Below, in pieces: positions 1 to 7,189 of a DNA stretch of 34,789 nucleotides (position 1 is its first letter; every line of letters starts with the position of its first letter). A model generated the notes under the pieces. That model was not told where the DNA came from. It saw only the letters and a program-made list of their open reading frames with translations, and did not search any database. Where the stretch lies: assembly GCA_017394835.1 (NCBI GenBank), contig JAFPXD010000021.1, positions 1 through 34,789 of the forward strand, read 5' to 3'. This stretch comes from Clostridia bacterium. Its GTDB lineage: Bacteria > Bacillota > Clostridia > Christensenellales > CAG-138. Position numbers and translations under genes: made by a program.

Positions 1-2373
1 GGTGGGGTTCGCGGGAGCGGTCGCGGCGCCGCCGTAGTTGACGGTCTGGGTCTTAAGAACGGTGCCGTCCCAATCCTTGAAGGTTACGGTGTAGGTGTTG
101 ATGGTGTACTGAGCGGTGACGACGAGGTCGCTCTGTACGTTATTGAAGGCAACGTCCCAACCGGTGAAGGTGTAGCCAACACGGGTGGGATTCGCGGGAG
201 CGGTCGCAGCCTGGCCCTGCTCGACTTCCTGAGTCTTCAATACGGTGCCGTCCCAATCCTTGAAGGTTACGGTGTAGGTGGGAGTGGAGACAACGGGATC
301 CGTGGTGTAGTAGGTGGTGCCGAGCTCGGTCTCAACATACAGGTTGATGGGATTGCTGTTCTCGCTCTTGGAGGTGGTGTACCTCGCATAACCGACGGAG
401 TCATTGCCGTCGGAATAGGAGAGCCAATAATAGCCTTCGCTGTCGACCTGGTTGTTGAGCTCATAATCGGACTCATAGAGCCAGTAGATGATGCCGCTGG
501 TAGCGGGATAGAGGACCTCACCGGAGTTGAGAGCCATATACTTGTTAATAGCCGCGTTGTAGAAGGAGAATCCGCTTGTGGCGTTGCCGGCAGCCTTCCA
601 AACGACCTTGGGCAGATTGGCGGCGGTGGCAGTAACGGTGTTATCGGTGTTGTTCAGTGTTACGGTAACAGGAGAGAGGTACTTGCTGCTCGTAACAACG
701 GTGTTGCCGACGGCCTTACCGGTCGTGCCGGAGATGGTGTTCTGAGCAACGATGATGTAGTTCAGACCATCCTCGATGTGGTCGGTGAGCTGATAGACGA
801 CTTCGCCGCCGCCGCCCTCAAGACGATTATAGAGAGCATACAGGGTGGCGTTGCCGTTTACGGTGTAGGAAGCGCCGGGAGCGTAATAGGTGGGCTTATT
901 GGTGGTCTCGGCAAGAGTGTTGCCCAGCCAGCCGATGAAGGTCCAGCCATCGGGATTGACGGCGGCGGTGGAGGGCAGGGTGATGGAATCGCCGGTGTAG
1001 GCGGTCTGAGTGCCCTGGGTGGTGCCGCTGGCAATGAAGGTGACGGTGTTCTGAGTCTTAGCCGCGAAGTTGATGCGGATGGTGCAGTCGGAGGAGGGAG
1101 TTACGGTGAAGGTGTTGCCGTTCTGAACGACGGTGGCGGTACCGCTCGTTACGGTGTAGCCCGCGGCATAATAGCCGGTCTTGGGGGAAGCGGTGATGGT
1201 GGTGCCGCTAAGGGAAACGGTACCGTAGCTGGTGTTGTTGGAAACAGCGGTGATGGTGTAGCTGGTGCCGAAGAGCTCCCAGTCGCAGTTAACGGTCTGA
1301 GTGCCGTCGGGATTGCTGGGGAACGCGTCAACGGCGGACATGACGATGGGCCACGCTGCGCCGGAGGAGGAGGAATAAGCGGGATCCCAATTGCCGTGGG
1401 TGCTCTTCATGGTGGCGATGGCTTCCTTGACGGTCTTGCCGTTCTTCATCTGAGTCCAGAAGGTCTCCTCGTACTCATAGTCGCCGTCGAAGGAGACGGA
1501 CTGGGAGTAGCCGTAAACGCCGCCCGCGCCCGCAGCAAGCAGAGCAGTACCGGTGGTGCCCTTGCCGGCCTTCTTCATACCTTCGCAGATAGCCATCCAG
1601 ACAAAGCAGTTGGAGAGGGTGCCGGAGATATGGTTCTGGATATAGCGGCCGTCGATGAATGCGGCGGAACCGGAGGAGACCGCCCAACCGTTGTTATAGT
1701 CGGTGGAGGTGATGCCGGTGTTGGTGGTCAGGCACAGATAGGAGGAGGTGCCGGACTGAACGCCGTGGGAGTCATAAATAACAACGCCCTTGTTGGTGTA
1801 GTTCTGAGCGATGGCGGGGCCGGTCGCAGAGGTGCCGGAGAGCATCGTGCGGGTACCGCCGGTAGCGTTGGCGATGGAGGTCGCCTCATTCTTGTACTGA
1901 TTGGTGAAAGAAGAGTCCTGACCGTAGTAGGGACCTACGAGCAGTACGTCTACAGCCTGAGCAGAACCGCAGCTGCTGCCCTTTTCGCCGGACTCGATAA
2001 CCTCGAGAAGTTTCTCGTCAACGTTCTGGGGGGGGACCGTGTTCCTCGCGCGATAGTAATAAACGCAGTGCATACCGTTTACGGTGAACGCAAACTGCTC
2101 ATCCTTTTCCCATACGAGGCTGCCCTTATCAACAAGGGGATTGTTCAGCGCTGCCTGATAAGCGGCGGCTGCGACCTCGGCGGGAGTCGCTTTCATTTCT
2201 TTCATTTCAGCCTCTACGGCCTCAATGGGCTTCCATGCATCGTCGAGCTTTGCAAGCTCTTTAGCCTCATGAGCCATATAGGCTACCTGACCCGCAAGAG
2301 AAGCCACGGGGAGTACCGCGATGATCATCAAAGCGGCGATGAAGCATGCTATAAGCTTCTTGGTTTTGGACAT
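1..2373 (-). CDS. Secreted clan-CD cysteine-peptidase-like surface protein with InlB-type repeats (partial, C-terminus off the left edge)
   Basis: The 791 codons present start at ATG 2373 behind a GGAGG site 8 nt upstream. Residues 1-28 form a signal peptide (KKTK-like basic start, long hydrophobic core, AxxLAG cleavage region). Residues about 125-335 resemble a clan-CD (gingipain/clostripain/caspase-like) peptidase: a hydrophobic strand ending VVIYDSHG gives His203-Gly204, and a second strand ending WMAIC gives Cys263, the expected His and Cys order. Several beta-rich modules follow. Near the left edge there are two copies of a 61-residue InlB/Listeria-Bacteroides-type repeat (YTVTFKDWDGTVLKTQ ... 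GYTFTGWD), whose DNA is nearly identical at 59-97 and 242-280. The architecture suggests a cell-surface protease or adhesin-protease; any wall anchor would lie outside the window. Peptidase activity is inferred from two residues and their context only, and a degenerate, non-catalytic fold is possible. Confidence 0.85.
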   Translation of the reverse strand, partial: MSKTKKLIACFIAALMIIAVLPVASLAGQVAYMAHEAKELAKLDDAWKPIEAVEAEMKEMKATPAEVAAAAYQAALNNPLVDKGSLVWEKDEQFAFTVNGMHCVYYYRARNTVPPQNVDEKLLEVIESGEKGSSCGSAQAVDVLLVGPYYGQDSSFTNQYKNEATSIANATGGTRTMLSGTSATGPAIAQNYTNKGVVIYDSHGVQSGTSSYLCLTTNTGITSTDYNNGWAVSSGSAAFIDGRYIQNHISGTLSNCFVWMAICEGMKKAGKGTTGTALLAAGAGGVYGYSQSVSFDGDYEYEETFWTQMKNGKTVKEAIATMKSTHGNWDPAYSSSSGAAWPIVMSAVDAFPSNPDGTQTVNCDWELFGTSYTITAVSNNTSYGTVSLSGTTITASPKTGYYAAGYTVTSGTATVVQNGNTFTVTPSSDCTIRINFAAKTQNTVTFIASGTTQGTQTAYTGDSITLPSTAAVNPDGWTFIGWLGNTLAETTNKPTYYAPGASYTVNGNATLYALYNRLEGGGGEVVYQLTDHIEDGLNYIIVAQNTISGTTGKAVGNTVVTSSKYLSPVTVTLNNTDNTVTATAANLPKVVWKAAGNATSGFSFYNAAINKYMALNSGEVLYPATSGIIYWLYESDYELNNQVDSEGYYWLSYSDGNDSVGYARYTTSKSENSNPINLYVETELGTTYYTTDPVVSTPTYTVTFKDWDGTVLKTQEVEQGQAATAPANPTRVGYTFTGWDVAFNNVQSDLVVTAQYTINTYTVTFKDWDGTVLKTQTVNYGGAATAPANPT

Positions 2374-2434
2374 TTGTTTTTCCTCCATTTTTGATTTATG
2401 GAACTCGGCATACCGCCGCATTCGCATTCGAGAT

Positions 2435-2463
2435 ATTATATCAATCTCCGCGCTCGATTTCAA
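2435..2463 (-). promoter_or_regulatory. Promoter of the surface peptidase gene
   Basis: On the minus strand, TTGAAA (2463-2458) is followed after exactly 17 bp by TATAAT (2440-2435), and TGA directly before the -10 makes an extended -10. The predicted start lies near 2428, giving a leader of about 55 nt. Confidence 0.8.
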
Positions 2464-2540
2464 CACTTTTTTAATATATAATAGAGAAAAAATGTTTATT
2501 TTCAGCGGCAATCCACCGCAAACGCCCCGCATCCGTTTTT

Positions 2541-2563
2541 TCCAATAGAACATTGGATTTTTT
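2541..2563 (+). terminator. Orphan intrinsic terminator on the + strand
   Basis: TCCAAT (2541-2546), a 5-nt loop, ATTGGA (2552-2557) and six T residues form a compact intrinsic terminator for the + strand only; the minus-strand side is followed by A residues. No convincing + strand gene precedes it. Confidence 0.6.
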
Positions 2564-2614
2564 GAATGATTTATCATGGTTTTCAACATCAGTCTTCCGT
2601 TCTTGAAAACGATG

Positions 2615-2623
2615 TGATATAAT
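2615..2623 (+). promoter_or_regulatory. Extended -10 promoter of the acetyltransferase gene
   Basis: TG-A-TATAAT at 2615-2623 is a full extended -10. The hexamer 17 bp upstream (TTCCGT) is a poor -35. An imperfect inverted repeat (AAACGAGG / CCCCGTTT, 2629-2651) lies in the predicted leader. Confidence 0.65.
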
Positions 2624-2685
2624 ATCGAAAACGAGGTAAAAGACCCCGTTTCAAGCAAGATAATATATCCCGAAAGGAGCTCAAA

Positions 2686-3297
2686 ATGGACCCTGTCTCC
2701 CCCATTCTTTTCACCACGGAACGGCTTTACACGAGGGAGTTCACCTCAAATGACGCCGAAGCCGTGTATCGCTACGCCTCGAGCATCGAGAACTCGGGCT
2801 TTCTTCCCTTCTGTCCGGAATCACGCGAGGACGTCGGGCACTTCATCGAAAGGCGGCTTGCGGATCAGATCGCGGAGAAGCGGCGCTGCTGGGACGTTGC
2901 GATCTGTCTGAAGGAGACCGACGAGTTCATAGGCTCTGTTTCGCTCGCCCTGCGTGAAAACGGGGATCAGGCCGAGATCGGCTGGATACTCGACATGCGT
3001 TACTGGCATAACGGCTACGCGGTCGAGGCCGCGCGGGGGATGCTCCGCTTCGGGTTTTTGGGGCTTGAGCTGCACCGCATATTCGCCCGCTGCGATGATA
3101 AGAACAAGGCTTCCTACTCCGTCATGGAAAGGCTCGGCATGAGGCGCGAGGCGCATTTTATTAAGGACGAATACACCCGCGTGAACGGGCGGCACTCATG
3201 GCGGAGCCATTTCATCTACGCCATGCTGCAGAAGGAATACCTTCTCTCCCTGCCGGATGGTTACGTTTCCCCGACGGGTGAAAACGCGGGATTGTAA
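2686..3297 (+). CDS. GNAT-family N-acetyltransferase (RimJ/RimL-like)
   Basis: 203 codons starting at ATG 2686 behind an AAAGGAG site. The protein has the layout of the RimJ/RimL/Acetyltransf_3 group: an N-terminal ERLYTREFTSNDAEAVYRY segment, a central beta strand (DEFIGSVSLAL), then AEIGWILDMRYWHNGYAVEA, the usual acetyl-CoA-binding region of these proteins, and HRIFARCDDKNKASYSVMERLGM, the family's C-terminal motif. It should transfer an acetyl group from acetyl-CoA to an amine, either an N-terminal alpha-amine of a protein or a small molecule; the substrate cannot be read from the sequence. It has its own promoter, and the promoter of the next gene begins inside its stop codon, so it is probably monocistronic or read through into the lipoprotein gene. 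Confidence 0.9.
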   Translation: MDPVSPILFTTERLYTREFTSNDAEAVYRYASSIENSGFLPFCPESREDVGHFIERRLADQIAEKRRCWDVAICLKETDEFIGSVSLALRENGDQAEIGWILDMRYWHNGYAVEAARGMLRFGFLGLELHRIFARCDDKNKASYSVMERLGMRREAHFIKDEYTRVNGRHSWRSHFIYAMLQKEYLLSLPDGYVSPTGENAGL

Positions 3298-3320
3298 CTC
3301 TCTGCGGAATGATGTATAAT
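3292..3320 (+). promoter_or_regulatory. Promoter of the repeat-rich lipoprotein gene, overlapping the upstream stop codon
   Basis: TTGTAA (3292-3297), a 17-bp spacer and TATAAT (3315-3320). The TAA of the acetyltransferase gene (3295-3297) is the second half of the -35 box. Confidence 0.75.
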
Positions 3321-3352
3321 AAAGTTTGATACTGCCCACGGAGGTAATTGAA

Positions 3353-4624
3353 TTGAAAAACACCTTATTGAAGATAACCGCGCTTGCCGCAGCCGTTATG
3401 ATGGCGGCGGCTTCCTTCGGCTGCAAAAACGATAAGGAAGCGAACAGGCCCGATCCGACGAACGTCCCCATAGTGACCGCAAACCCGGAGGCGAACATCA
3501 CCGCGGGGCCCACGGCCACACCCTTCGAGCCCACTTCCGCGCCCGATTATACGGACGTTCCCGTTGTTACGGAAAACCCGGAGGCGAACATCACCGCAGG
3601 GCCCACGGCAACTCCCTTCGAGCCCACCCCCGCGCCCGTGTGGACGAACGTGCCCATCGTGACCGCCGATCCTTCCTCAAACGTTACCGCGGGGCCTACG
3701 GCGACTCCCTTCGAGCCCACTCCCGCGCCCGTGTGGACGAACGTGCCCATCGTGACCGCCGATCCTTCCGCGAACGTGACCGCGGGGCCTACGGCCACGC
3801 CCTACGCGCCTCAGCCCACGCCCGCGCCCACTAACGTTCCCGTCGTGACGGCGGCGCCCACCGCGCAGATCACCGCGGGGCCCACCCCCACGCCCGTGCC
3901 CACGCCCACTCCCACGAACGTCCCGATAGTGACGGCAAACCCCACCGCACAGGTGACAGCGGGGCCTACGGCCACGCCCGCTCCCGCGCCCACTCCGCGC
4001 CCCTCGCAGGGCGTGCCGCCCGCGCCCACTCCCGAAGCGCCCAACGGCCTTTCCATCGTCTATACGGGCGAGACGGTCGATTGCACCGGCCTTAAGGTCG
4101 GCGATACCTTCTTCTGGACGGTCGATCTTTCCAACGTCGGGAGCTGTCTCATAACGGGCATGCTGCTCATCGATTATCCCGAAGAATACCTTGAGCCCGT
4201 TGCCGAAGCCTTCAACCCCAACTGGTCGGGCGGCCTCAAGTACCTCATAGAGCAGAGCTGGGATGACGAGGAAGCGACTTCCGATAATTACGATCTCTAC
4301 TACAATGCCGTGTATGAGGGCGCGACAGGCCCGAATCCTTACGGATATGCGGGCAATATGTACTCCATACTGCTCATCCAGGATTCCTCCGTTTCGCCCG
4401 GCTCCGTATATCCCTACGGCGGGATCCAGGCCGCGGGGCATATCGCAAGGCTCAAGTTCCGTGTAAAGGCGCTCCCCGGCGATCCCGCCCTTTACACCGA
4501 CGCGGGCGGCAGGTTCCTCCCCATCCAGATAGGCGTCCTTGCAAGCTACGGCTGGCTGAACGGTCAGACCGTCACCCACGGCTCTATCACGGCAAACCAC
4601 GGCAAGCTCTATTTCGGTCATTGA
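3353..4624 (+). CDS. Repeat-rich lipoprotein with a cohesin-like C-terminal domain
   Basis: The chosen start is TTG 3353, 8 nt after GGAGG (3340-3344). It gives a typical lipoprotein signal (M-K-N-T-L-L-K, hydrophobic core) with the lipidated Cys at residue 24 (ASFGC). An earlier in-frame TTG at 3326 has no ribosome site and lies at the predicted transcription start. Residues 36 to about 216 are six tandem units (four of 31 residues, then two shorter) built on TNVPIVTAxPxAxxTAGPTATP, a Pro/Thr-rich stalk. Residues 231-423 form a globular beta domain whose pattern (VGDTFFWTVDLSNV, then ITGMLLIDYPEEYLEP, then HIARLKFRVKAL) recalls cohesin or carbohydrate-binding beta-sandwiches. It is probably an exposed surface lipoprotein holding a binding domain away from the membrane. 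The cohesin resemblance is by eye and uncertain; no dockerin partner is seen. Confidence 0.85.
   Translation: MKNTLLKITALAAAVMMAAASFGCKNDKEANRPDPTNVPIVTANPEANITAGPTATPFEPTSAPDYTDVPVVTENPEANITAGPTATPFEPTPAPVWTNVPIVTADPSSNVTAGPTATPFEPTPAPVWTNVPIVTADPSANVTAGPTATPYAPQPTPAPTNVPVVTAAPTAQITAGPTPTPVPTPTPTNVPIVTANPTAQVTAGPTATPAPAPTPRPSQGVPPAPTPEAPNGLSIVYTGETVDCTGLKVGDTFFWTVDLSNVGSCLITGMLLIDYPEEYLEPVAEAFNPNWSGGLKYLIEQSWDDEEATSDNYDLYYNAVYEGATGPNPYGYAGNMYSILLIQDSSVSPGSVYPYGGIQAAGHIARLKFRVKALPGDPALYTDAGGRFLPIQIGVLASYGWLNGQTVTHGSITANHGKLYFGH
3458..4000 (+). repeat. In-frame 93-bp tandem repeats coding the Pro/Thr stalk
   Basis: Units begin at 3458, 3551, 3644, 3737, 3830 and 3914. Units 3 and 4 are nearly identical at the DNA level, which suggests recent expansion by slippage or recombination. 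All units keep the reading frame. Confidence 0.9.
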
Positions 4625-4649
4625 CAGAGCCCGCCGTTCGGTATATAAT
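4621..4649 (+). promoter_or_regulatory. Consensus promoter of the rubrerythrin gene, overlapping the upstream stop codon
   Basis: Perfect TTGACA (4621-4626), 17-bp spacer and perfect TATAAT (4644-4649). The TGA stop of the lipoprotein gene (4622-4624) is inside the -35 box. A strong, constitutive-looking promoter. Confidence 0.9.
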
Positions 4650-4699
4650 TGAATGGAACAAGTTTGCGGTCATCGCAAAATATAAACGGAGGTATCATT

Positions 4700-5245
4700 A
4701 TGAATAAGAAATGGGTTTGTCCCGTATGCGGCTACGTTCACGTTGGCCCCACTCCGCCCGAGTTCTGCCCCCAGTGCAAGGTCCCCGGCTCCAAGTTCCG
4801 CGAGCAGGTCGAAGAGATGAGCTGGGCCGCCGAGCACGTAGTAGGCGTTGCGCAGGGCGTCCGTGAGGATATCCTGAACGATCTCAGAGCCAATTTCCAG
4901 GGCGAGTGCAGCGAGGTAGGCATGTATCTTGCCATGGCGCGCGTCGCCATGCGCGAGGGCTATCCCGAGATCGGTCTCTACTGGGAGAAGGCCGCTTGGG
5001 AAGAGGCGGAGCACGCCGCCAAGTTCGCAGAGCTCTTGGGCGAGGTCGTTACCGACAGCACCAAGAAGAACCTTCAGATGCGCGTTGACGCCGAAAACGG
5101 CGCGACCGCCGGCAAGACCGACCTTGCAAAGAGGGCGAAGGAGCTGGGTCTTGACGCCATCCACGACACCGTTCACGAAATGGCCCGCGACGAGGCAAGG
5201 CACGGCAAGGCGCTGAAGGGCCTCTTAGACAGGTATTTCAAATAA
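4700..5245 (+). CDS. Reverse rubrerythrin (N-terminal rubredoxin + diiron ferritin-like domain)
   Basis: 181 residues, ATG 4700 placed 7 nt after GGAGG. Residues about 5-35 are a rubredoxin centre (CPVCGY ... CPQC), followed by a four-helix ferritin-like domain with the expected carboxylate/His ligands (GECSE, EEAEHA, DAENGA and [12 protein letters not shown]). The usual rubrerythrin carries the rubredoxin at the C-terminus; this order is the reverse rubrerythrin type known from clostridia, where such proteins serve as the terminal component of NAD(P)H-dependent peroxide and oxygen reduction. It should be a cytoplasmic oxidative-stress protein needing an electron donor such as an NADH:rubredoxin reductase, which is not in this window. 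Its perfect consensus promoter and own terminator suggest high, independent expression. Confidence 0.95.
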   Translation: MNKKWVCPVCGYVHVGPTPPEFCPQCKVPGSKFREQVEEMSWAAEHVVGVAQGVREDILNDLRANFQGECSEVGMYLAMARVAMREGYPEIGLYWEKAAWEEAEHAAKFAELLGEVVTDSTKKNLQMRVDAENGATAGKTDLAKRAKELGLDAIHDTVHEMARDEARHGKALKGLLDRYFK

Positions 5246-5258
5246 TTCGACAAACTGC

Positions 5259-5288
5259 GAAGCGCTGTGAAAACGGCGCTTCCGTTTT
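5259..5288 (+). terminator. Terminator after the rubrerythrin gene
   Basis: GAAGCGC (5259-5265) pairs with GCGCTTC (5276-5282), followed by CGTTTTTTC. A second perfect 8-bp inverted repeat (CTTCGGCG 5291-5298 / CGCCGAAG 5312-5319) follows in front of the next gene, for which no separate promoter is visible. Confidence 0.75.
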
Positions 5289-5353
5289 TTCTTCGGCGAA
5301 GGAATATCCCGCGCCGAAGGGCGGCAACAAAACTATTTTTCGGAGGTATTATC

Positions 5354-5596
5354 ATGATCTGGAAACTTCTTATCGAACTCGTTATCGGCGGTCTCTGCGG
5401 CTTTGCGGCAAATAAGCTCATGGGCGGCGACAGCGGCAGCATTCTGAAGAACGTTATTCTGGGCCTCGTCGGCGGTCTCGTCGGCGGGTTCCTCGGCAAC
5501 CTCATAGGGCTTGGCGGCGGCTGGATCACCGGCATACTGCTCTCGATCGGCGGCGCGTGTTTGGTCGTGTGGCTTGTGAGAAAGTTTTTGAAGTAA
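5354..5596 (+). CDS. GlsB/YeaQ/YmgE family small stress-response membrane protein
   Basis: 80 residues from ATG 5354, 8 nt after a GGAGG site. The protein consists of three hydrophobic segments rich in Gly: LLIELVIGGLCGFAANKL, VILGLVGGLVGGFLG and a C-terminal ITGILLSIGGACLVVWLV. The GG-rich turns and the length match the transglycosylase-associated/GlsB family, which is linked to stress responses in Gram-positives and enterobacteria; the molecular role is not established. It lies behind the rubrerythrin terminator with no clear promoter, so it may depend on read-through from the rubrerythrin promoter, which would fit a shared stress role. Upstream in-frame codons from 5267 lack a ribosome site and encode an implausible Arg-rich extension. 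Confidence 0.85.
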   Translation: MIWKLLIELVIGGLCGFAANKLMGGDSGSILKNVILGLVGGLVGGFLGNLIGLGGGWITGILLSIGGACLVVWLVRKFLK

Positions 5597-5676
5597 AGCG
5601 CTTCAGTTACAGTATCTGCGGTTCGCTGCTGCGGGCGGCCCGGCTCGGCATGGGCGGTCCTCATCGATGTGAACGC

Positions 5677-5705
5677 AAAAAAGCGCCCTGTGCGGGGCGC
5701 TTTTT
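5677..5705. terminator. Bidirectional terminator between convergent genes
   Basis: AAAAAAGCGCCC, a 6-nt loop and GGGCGCTTTTT, with T runs on both strands. It closes the + strand small membrane protein gene and the minus-strand lipoprotein gene. Confidence 0.9.
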
Positions 5706-5717
5706 CATTAGCTGTGT

Positions 5718-6371
5718 TTACGCTTGGGGTTCGGGAACGATATTGAGCTGGACTACGCCTATGACGGTCTCGCCGTCGGTGAATATGACGTTATACAGCC
5801 CCGCGCCGGATGCGGATGCGGAGTTGACGTAAGCACTCAGGTATTTGCCGTTCGCTTCGGGATCGGGCGCTGCGGGCCCGCCGAACACGGGGTAATCGAG
5901 CCCCTCATGGATGGCGGCAAGCTCCGCGTCCTTCGCCTTTGCAAGATCCAAAGCGGGATCGTTGGGGAGAACGTAGGCGTTTATATTCCCCTCGACGTCG
6001 CCGTAAACCTCGAACCATTCGTTCAGGAAGAACTCACTGCAGAGGCCTTCGGTCTTAAAGCCTGCGGCGAGGAGCTCCTCGACGGAGGGGTATTCATGAT
6101 GGCCGCTGCCCGAGGCAATGACGAGGCCGTTTATCTTCGCCTTCCCCTCGTTCACGGGCTGGAGCACGCCGAGCCTGCTGCCGTCCAGCACGAGGTCGAT
6201 ATTGGCGCCGGCGTTTTCGGTCTTTTCGGCTCCGCCTTCGTTATTGCCGGAGCCCTGCTGATCCCCGCCCGAGGGGGGAGGAGTCGTTTCCGTGCCGCTC
6301 TGGGGCTTTGAGCACGCGGCGAACGCGAGCGCCATAAGAGCGGCGAGCATAAAAACAAGTATCCTTTTCAT
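5718..6371 (-). CDS. Putative lipoprotein of unknown function
   Basis: 217 residues from ATG 6371. A further ATG 12 nt upstream overlaps the GGAGG ribosome site and so is not the start. The N-terminus MKRILVFMLAALMALAFAAC is a lipoprotein signal with the modified Cys at residue 20, followed by a Ser/Gly/Glu/Pro linker. The mature part (about residues 55-217) holds no motif I can name; it alternates short beta strands and helices (EYPSVEELLAAGF, LDLAKAKDAELAAIHEGL, LYNVIFTDGETVIGVVQLNIV). It is anchored to the outer face of the membrane and may bind a ligand or another envelope protein. It has its own promoter and shares a bidirectional terminator with its convergent neighbour. Confidence 0.85.
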   Translation of the reverse strand: MKRILVFMLAALMALAFAACSKPQSGTETTPPPSGGDQQGSGNNEGGAEKTENAGANIDLVLDGSRLGVLQPVNEGKAKINGLVIASGSGHHEYPSVEELLAAGFKTEGLCSEFFLNEWFEVYGDVEGNINAYVLPNDPALDLAKAKDAELAAIHEGLDYPVFGGPAAPDPEANGKYLSAYVNSASASGAGLYNVIFTDGETVIGVVQLNIVPEPQA

Positions 6372-6421
6372 ATTATCCTCCATGTAAAGTCGTCGTCCCG
6401 CGCATGTGCGGGATCGTTAAC

Positions 6422-6450
6422 AATATATCACAAAGCGCGCTGTATTGCAA
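6422..6450 (-). promoter_or_regulatory. Promoter of the 5718-6371 lipoprotein gene
   Basis: Minus strand TTGCAA (6450-6445), 17 bp, TATATT (6427-6422) preceded by TGA. The leader contains a small hairpin, TCCCGC / GCGGGA (6396-6413). Confidence 0.75.
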
Positions 6451-6494
6451 GCACGGATCGGGATCGCGGCTCCCGCATAAAGCCGCGGGAGACC

Positions 6495-6959
6495 TCACAG
6501 CTCCCTTTTGCTCCTCTTTTTCATCCGATCCCACACCTTGTGGAGATTGTTGTAGAAATCCTCCGAGTCCTCGTACTTGTTGAGCTTCTTATCGAGCAGC
6601 GGCAGAAGCAGCCTTTGGAGCTTGTAATCAAAGTAGCCGTGCGCCATTTGATAGAATGTTTCAAAATCATAGATGCCGCGGTTTATGCCCACGCAGAAAT
6701 GCTCTATCCTTGCAAGGGAATTGTTGAGCTCCGCATAGCCCACGCTGTCCGCTGTCTCGACGGCGTCGATCACGGTCCGCTGTTCCTTCCAATCGTTGAG
6801 CCTGCCGAAAACCTCCACCTGCAGCGCCTTATAGGCTTCAAGAGTCTCTATGCGCTTCCTCCTGCGGGAATCCCTGAAATAGGTGAACACGCCGAATATC
6901 CCCGTCACGACGCCTACCGCTGCCGCGATCACACCGAGCAATGCCGTTATTCCTTCCAT
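6495..6959 (-). CDS. Single-TM membrane protein, DUF4760-like
   Basis: 154 residues from ATG 6959, behind AAGGAGG. Residues 5-30 form one membrane segment (LLGVIAAAVGVVTGIFGVFTYF) followed by a positive stretch (RDSRRRKR), so the rest is probably cytoplasmic. The soluble part is helical; its ARIEHFCVGINRGIYDFETFYQMAHGYF region resembles the DUF4760 family pattern, in which a helix-rich domain follows a TM anchor. No catalytic residues are evident. It runs in the same direction as the downstream lipoprotein gene, which has a separate promoter. The DUF4760 link is from memory of the family pattern and is tentative. Confidence 0.8.
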   Translation of the reverse strand: MEGITALLGVIAAAVGVVTGIFGVFTYFRDSRRRKRIETLEAYKALQVEVFGRLNDWKEQRTVIDAVETADSVGYAELNNSLARIEHFCVGINRGIYDFETFYQMAHGYFDYKLQRLLLPLLDKKLNKYEDSEDFYNNLHKVWDRMKKRSKREL

Positions 6960-7009
6960 TTTAGCCTCCTTAAGCCTTTTTCCGGCATATACCGACGGGC
7001 TTCTTCAAT

Positions 7010-7038
7010 AATCTATCATATCGGGAAGGGAGTTTCAA
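7010..7038 (-). promoter_or_regulatory. Probable promoter of the 6495-6959 gene
   Basis: Minus strand TTGAAA (7038-7033), 17 bp, TAGATT (7015-7010), with TGA directly before the -10. The -10 matches only four of six consensus bases. Confidence 0.45.
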
Positions 7039-7132
7039 GCCCTATTGCGCGCCGGGGAAGGCTCCCGGGCAAATACTTTTCGGGCGTTTATGAGGCCGGC
7101 TCCGTTTTTCCCTTCCAAACCACGGCGGGCTA

Positions 7133-7141
7133 TGATATAAT
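7133..7141 (+). promoter_or_regulatory. Extended -10 promoter of the SulP gene
   Basis: TG-A-TATAAT at 7133-7141; TTCCAA (7113-7118) lies 17 bp upstream as a weak -35. Confidence 0.65.
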
Positions 7142-7189
7142 GAAAGCATGAAGCCTATCCGTCTCGGATCTTAATAGGGGGATCACCGC

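Noticed and set aside
778..2394. 538-codon + strand ORF, Gly/Val-rich
   Set aside because: It is antisense to the surface peptidase gene, whose product has a signal peptide, promoter and ribosome site. The Gly/Ala/Val-rich composition is the mirror of that gene's codon use.
6372..6383. Upstream ATG of the 5718-6371 lipoprotein gene, and the similar ATG at 9631 of the DUF4234-like gene
   Set aside because: In both cases the ATG is part of the purine-rich ribosome site of the true start 12 nt further on.
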